Shown piece after piece: positions 59,291 through 64,000 of a DNA stretch of 64,000 nucleotides. The stretch's first letter is position 1. Each line of letters starts with the position of its first letter. The notes under the pieces were generated by a model. That model was not told the origin of the DNA. It was given only the letters and a program-made list of their open reading frames with translations, and searched no databases. A program made the translations under genes and the position numbers. This DNA comes from Primula veris (taxonomy: Eukaryota > Streptophyta > Magnoliopsida > Ericales > Primulaceae), in the NCBI GenBank assembly GCA_963682055.1, contig OY821746.1:12115992-12179991 (forward strand). The letters are read 5' to 3'.

Positions 59291-60042
59291 CAGATTTCAA
59301 AAACAGATTTTCAGCTTATTCTGGGAAATTGCTTAAACCAATGGTTAAAACCCTCAACCACTACCAACGATCACAAAAACACAAAACAGACCCTTTGGTC
59401 TATAAAAACCACCCCAATCACTCTCCAAATAGATCGATTTCACAACCAATCATTATCCTTCAACCTCTCTAAATCAAAACCCTAAAAATCACCATTTTGG
59501 TGAAATAATTCGAAAAAGAGGGAAATTGAAAAAAAAGCAATCCGAGCTCAACCAAAGATCAAACATCATCAAAACCACAAATTAGCTTATTTAGAAGCAA
59601 TCAAATTGTGGGTGTTGTTTCAATTTCAATAAATTGTAAAGAGTAAAGTATAAACTCATTTGTGAGCGAGTGATCGGGTAGAGGCTTTGTAAGCAAGTGT
59701 TGCTTAAAAGCTCTAGGTCTTTTCATTCGGGATACTCATAGAGTGAGGGGGAGGTTAATCGGTTGATTAGCTCGTTAGGATTTGTAAAATCAAAAAGAAG
59801 ATTATTAGTGAAATACTCGGTAGTACCGATGAGAGGACGTAGGCCGTTTGCCGAACCTCTATAAATCGCGGTGTCAATTTCTTTCCCTAAACTTTTACTT
59901 TCCGTAACTTATATTATTGTTTATTTTCTTGCTTGCGTTTGGTTTGCTTAACGTTTATTAAACGCTTAAGCTTAGAATTTCGAAAGTTGGGTTGTTATTT
60001 GCCATTAAGTTTAATTCCGCGAAAAATGCTAAAAACCTTATT

Positions 60043-60340
60043 CCCCCCCCCCCCCCCCAAGGTTTAGCCACACGGGCCAACAAAGGGTATAGAAGGTAGA
60101 AGATGGGATAAGGCTCTAGATCATTATCTGGACTTGTATATAAGGGGATGACCCCTCTCATTTGTAATCACCAAGTTTCGAGTGAGTAATAAGATCTATA
60201 TACATTCTCCTACTTTCTCTCTCTCTAAATACTTGTGAGTTGAGTGTGAGGGTTAAGGCTTACTTAGTAGCAAATTAGGTGTGAGTATTGCTAAATAAGT
60301 GTCGCACGAGCTTAAGAAAAATAAGCCCGTGACACGGAGG
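60043..60340 (+). repeat. LTR-like tail of another gypsy element
   Basis: After a C16 run (60043-60058) come TATATAAGGGG (about 60138) and TTTCGAGTGAGTAATAAG, resembling the promoter and leader of plant gypsy LTRs. No matching partner is in the window. Confidence 0.4.
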
Positions 60341-60564
60341 ATGGGCTTTGATGAAGATCGGGAGAGAAATTAATTGTGGTCCGGTGTGGTAGAAACTTTA
60401 AAGAGAGAAGCATCACGAAATAATGACTAGAATAGGAAGAGAAATTGGCGTAGGGTTGATTGTTTTTTGAATAAGATATTAGTTAGATATGTATTCAGTC
60501 TGTGCATAGATATATGTAGAGATGAGTCATTCGAAACCGTTTTGTGCAATTGTGCAATTACAAA

Positions 60565-60710
60565 ATGACTATTGTCAAAAGTTTACGAGGCTGTTATAAA
60601 CAGTAAAACTTATCAAAAATTGGTTGAACGAGTGAAAGAGAGGACAGTGAAGCCGTATCGGTTGGAAGATGGGTTGTTGCATGCTCGACAGAATTCATTT
60701 TTCAAGCTTT
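60565..60710 (+). pseudogene. gypsy pol fragment upstream of the integrase zinc finger
   Basis: The + strand reads YQKLVERVKERTVKPYRLEDGLLHAR, matching the ...W.LEDGLLYAKG segment before the integrase H2C2 finger. It breaks off near 60710. Confidence 0.5.
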
Positions 60711-60771
60711 TTAACGAGACCGGATGTCTCTCTTGAATCAGTACACCACTAATCATTTTATCAAATTCGTT

Positions 60772-60799
60772 GGGGGGGGGGGGGGGGGGGGGGGGGGGG
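60772..60799. repeat. G28 homopolymer
   Basis: A run of 28 G residues; its true length may be unreliable. Confidence 0.8.
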
Positions 60800-61729
60800 A
60801 ACAAGCTAAAATATGATGTGAAATATGAAAATTCAGTATTATTTATAAAAATAGAATGAAATATATTAAAAAAAAGATTCATAAAATTATCTCGACTTTA
60901 TAAATGCCACAAAAATAATGTGATTAAATCTTTAATTTTGTATACTAGAGCTTCTAAAATATTTATTTAACACTTCACACTCATGTTTCGTAAACGTTTC
61001 CCTCAGGACTAAAAAAAACTATGGTTTCTGTTTTGGAACCGAAAATTCAGAAATAAAAAAGTGTTATCGATTTCAAAAAGAGGTTTCCGGTACTATGGAG
61101 GCTTCATATTTTTTTAAGCCTTATAGACACGACAAGCCATTTCTAGAGCACTAAAATTTATCCAAACTATATAAGTCAATCGATATAGAGCCCCTTAAAT
61201 AGTCTATAATGAATGCTCTAATAGAGCAGCTTTTCAAGTTTAAAAGAAAAGTTTAGTCGTAACTGAATCTAATCATGTCTAAGTCTAACGATGACAAAAA
61301 AATATGATATTTCAGATATTATACAAAAGGTTTAAAGAAAGAAAATTAGTAAGAATGGGAGCAAAAAGTTGTTTCAGAAGAGAGAACTAGATTCCGTGAA
61401 AAATTTATGAGAAGAGGGAGTGAAAAGTTTTTACTGACACACGTTATATTTTAATACACCGGATCCATCGAATAGTCTCTGAACTGAAGGTTACTCGTGA
61501 GGGTAACTTAAGGCTCGTCCATCTTTTCGGGTTTGGACCGTGTAGATCTCATAAAAACAAAAAACAAAAATTATAGGAGTAAATCATTTAACATACCACA
61601 AACAAAATAGTAAAGATAAATAAAATAAAAATTAGATAGCCATTTGAACACCGGACCTGAGAGCACATGCATCGATGCATTTAAAATCACCATATCCCCT
61701 ATTTATAACAAACTGGTACCCAAAAGAGA
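60800..61729. other. AT-rich intergenic sequence, nothing recognised
   Basis: No gene seen. It may belong to the element that carries the arrays to the right. Confidence 0.35.
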
Positions 61730-61732
61730 AAA

Positions 61733-61843
61733 TTAAGGATTGGTCCACGAAAACAAAAGTATTTAAGGATTGGTCCAGCTATAAAATTTATTTAAGGATT
61801 GGTCCATCATTTCTGAAACTAATTAAAGATTGGTCCATTTCCA
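61733..61843. repeat. Four copies of TTAAGGATTGGTCCA
   Basis: Copies spaced about 30-40 bp apart with different AT-rich spacers; the last reads TTAAAGATTGGTCCA. Confidence 0.85.
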
Positions 61844-62068
61844 CTAATTAACAAATAAAAATAAAAAAAATCCGAAAAAATAAAAAAATTCCAGAAAATA
61901 AAAATGCAAAAATGAAAACATAAAAAAAATATAAAAATAAATAAAAATAAATAAAAGAGGCAAAACCCCGAAAAAACACGATTTTTTTTTTAAAAATCTC
62001 AAAAAATCAAAAAAAAATCCCAAAAAATCAACAAAAATCTAAAATTAACAAAAATCCGAAAACGCAAA

Positions 62069-64000
62069 AAAAAAACAGTTCAGACTGTTTTTAAAATAGT
62101 TCAGACTGTTTTTAAAATAGTTCAGACTGTTTTTAAAATAGTTCAGTCTGTTTTTAAAATGACTTAAAAATAGTTCAGACTGTTGTTTTTTAAAAAAAAA
62201 GTTCAGACTGTTTAAAAAAAAACAGTTCGGACTGTTTTTAAAAAAAAAACAGTTCGGACTGTTTTGAAAAAAAACAGTTCGGACTGTTTTGAAAAAAAAC
62301 AGTTCGGACTGTTTTGAAAAAAAAAACAGTTCGGACTGTTTTGAAAAAAAAAACAGTTCGGACTATTTTGAAAAAAAAAACAGTTCGGACTGTTTTTAAA
62401 AAAAAAAAGTTCGCACTGTTTTGAAAAAAAAAAAGTTCGGACTGTTTTAAAAAAAAAAAGTTCGCACTGTTTTAAAAAAAAAACAGTTCGGACTGTTTTA
62501 AAAAAAAAAGTTCGGACTGTTTTAAAAAAAAAAAGTTCGGACTGTTTTAAAAAAAAAAAAGTTCGGACTGTTTTTAAAAAAAAAAAAAGTTCGGACTGCT
62601 TTTAAAAAAAACAGTCCGGACTGTTTTAACTGTTTTTAAAAAAAAACAGTCCGGACTGTTTTAAAAAAAAACAGTCCGAACTGTTTAAAAAAAAACAGTT
62701 CAGACTGTTTTTAAAATGACTTAAAAATAGTTCAGACTGTTTTTAAAAAAAAAAAAGTTCAGACTGTTTTTTTTTAAAAAAAGTTCAGACTGTTTTTTAA
62801 AAAAAAACAGTTCGGACTGTTTTAAAAAAAAACAGTCCGGACTGTTTTAAAAAATAACAGTCCGGACTGTTTTATCTGTTTTTAAAAAAAAGCAGTCCGG
62901 ACTGTTTTTAAAAAAAGCAGTCCGGACTGTTTCTAAAAAAAACAGTGCGGACTGTTTTAAAAAAAACAGTTCAGACTGTTTTTAAAATAGTTCGGACTGT
63001 TTTTAAAATGACTTAAAAATAGTTCAGATTGTTTTTAAAAAAAAACATTTCAGACTGTTTTTTTTTAAAAAATGTTCAGACTGTTTTGAAAAAAAAAAGT
63101 TCGGACTGTTTTGAAAAAAAAACAGTTCGGACTGTTTTGAAAAAAAAACAGTTCGGACTGTTTTGAAAAAAAAACAGTTCGGACTGTTTTTAAAAAAAAA
63201 CAGTTCGGACTGTTTTAAAAAAAAAACAGTCCGGACTGTTTTAAAAAAAAAAAACAGTCCGGACTGTTTTAAAAAAAAAAAAACAGTCCGGACTGTTTTT
63301 AAAAAAAAACAGTGCGGACTGTTTTAAAAAAAAAAAACAGTCCGGACTGTTTTGAAAAAAAAACAGTCCGGACTGTTTTGAAAAAAAAACAGTTCGGACT
63401 GTTTTAAAAAAAAACAGTTCGGACTGTTTTCAAAAAAAAAAACAGTTCGGATTGTTTTTAAAAAAAAACAGTTCGGACTGTTTTAAAAAAAAAACATTTC
63501 GGACTGTTTTAAAAAAAAAAAACAGTCCGGACTGTTTTTAAAAAAAAACAGTGCGGACTGTTTTAAAAAAAACAGTGCGGTCCGGGCTGTTTTAAAAAAA
63601 AACAGTGCGGACTGTTTTAAAAAAAAAAACAGTCCGGACTGTTTTAAAAAAAAAACAGTGCGGACTGTTTTAAAAAAAACAGTCCGGACTGTTTTGAAAA
63701 AAAACAGTGCGGTCCGGGCTGTTTTAAAAAAAAAACAGTGCGGTCCGGGCTGTTTTAAAAAAAAAACAGTGCGGCCGGGCTGTTTTAAAAAAAACAGTGC
63801 GGACTGTTTTTAAAAAAAAACAGTTCGGACTGTTTTCAAAAAAAAAAACAGTTCGCACTGTTTTAAAAAAAACAAACAGTTCGGACTGTTTTTAAAAAAA
63901 AAACAGTCCGGACTGTTTTTAAAAAAAAACAGTCCGGACTGTTTTAAAAAAAAACAGTCCGGACTATTTTAACTGTTTTTAAAAAAAAACAGTCCGGACT
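62069..64000. repeat. Array of short palindromes, core CAGTCCGGACTG, period about 20-25 bp
   Basis: Units are A-tract, palindrome, T-tract. The palindrome varies in an ordered way: mostly AGTTCAGACTG at the left, CAGTTCGGACTG in the middle, and the perfect palindromes CAGTCCGGACTG and related CAGTGCGGACTG to the right. A few units are longer (GTGCGGTCCGGGCTG). The array continues past the end of the window. It has no coding capacity. Confidence 0.95.

Larger units (their letters stand above)
58375..59940 (+). repeat. gypsy polypurine tract and 3' LTR (3' border uncertain)
   Basis: The tract GTGGGGGAGAA (58375-58385) precedes TGTTACGAATGAAG, a typical gypsy LTR start. A TATA box (TCTATAAAAACC, about 59399) and an AC-rich leader follow. 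The 3' end was not located; 59940 is an estimate. Confidence 0.6.

Noticed and set aside
62069..64000. CRISPR array or series of terminators
   Set aside because: Palindromes with A/T tracts resemble terminators, but they recur about every 22 bp without spacers in eukaryotic DNA with plant transposons.

Overview
The window is nuclear DNA of a flowering plant, most likely a eudicot. It is AT-rich and gene-poor. It holds two intron-style plant genes with clear plant relatives, an LLM-domain B-class GATA factor and an AED3-like secreted aspartyl protease. Everything else recognisable is plant transposable elements of the copia, gypsy/chromovirus, LINE, hAT, Stowaway, CACTA-like and MULE-like kinds, plus tandem repeats. 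No prokaryotic or organellar features were seen.

Layout. 1-8.6 kb is a patchwork of DNA transposons: a hAT element with a perfect 8-bp target duplication, a possible 3-kb long-TIR element filled with an A-rich array and a foldback, a Stowaway MITE, a CACTA-like end and a hAT-like element. 9.7-11.3 kb is the GATA gene on the minus strand (three exons, 294 aa). 11.7-12.1 kb is a second hAT element. 13.0-28.3 kb is the dominant structure: a Ty1/copia element arranged LTR-internal-LTR-internal-LTR, bounded as a whole by one 5-bp duplication (AATAC). It lies in what looks like the 3' untranslated region of a minus-strand gene whose last exon survives at 28.4-28.5 kb. 28.6-36 kb holds copia and LINE debris, hAT-like elements and inverted repeats. 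36.1-41.0 kb is a decayed 5'-truncated L1-type LINE on the minus strand with a hAT MITE nested in it. 44.7-46.0 kb is the aspartyl protease gene on the minus strand. 46.2-47.7 kb holds two MITEs. 50.9-57.4 kb is a decayed copia element on the minus strand whose 5' LTR is cut to 35 bp and abuts a gypsy chromovirus fragment (57.4-58.4 kb) followed by its 3' LTR. 61.7-64.0 kb is an A-rich array of short palindromes that runs off the end of the window.

How it fits together. The two host genes are independent of each other. The copia array is the best candidate for new biology. Its middle LTR is a chimera of the two outer ones, which records an unequal crossover between LTRs. Its first LTR has a 17-bp unit expanded to about 63 copies and has lost 466 bp including the TATA box. 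Its leader carries two long hairpins with the same CCGTA loop and covarying stems. There is no canonical tRNA primer-binding site. Instead a 16-nt loop directly after the LTR contains 11 nt complementary to the LTR itself. Both copies have gag and pol out of frame at a C homopolymer of different length, and they share a frameshift in reverse transcriptase, so neither looks autonomous.

The GATA gene has an unannotated in-frame 36-bp exon candidate inside the intron that splits its zinc finger. Start codons were chosen as the first in-frame ATG; some open frames extend upstream through TTG, which was not accepted.
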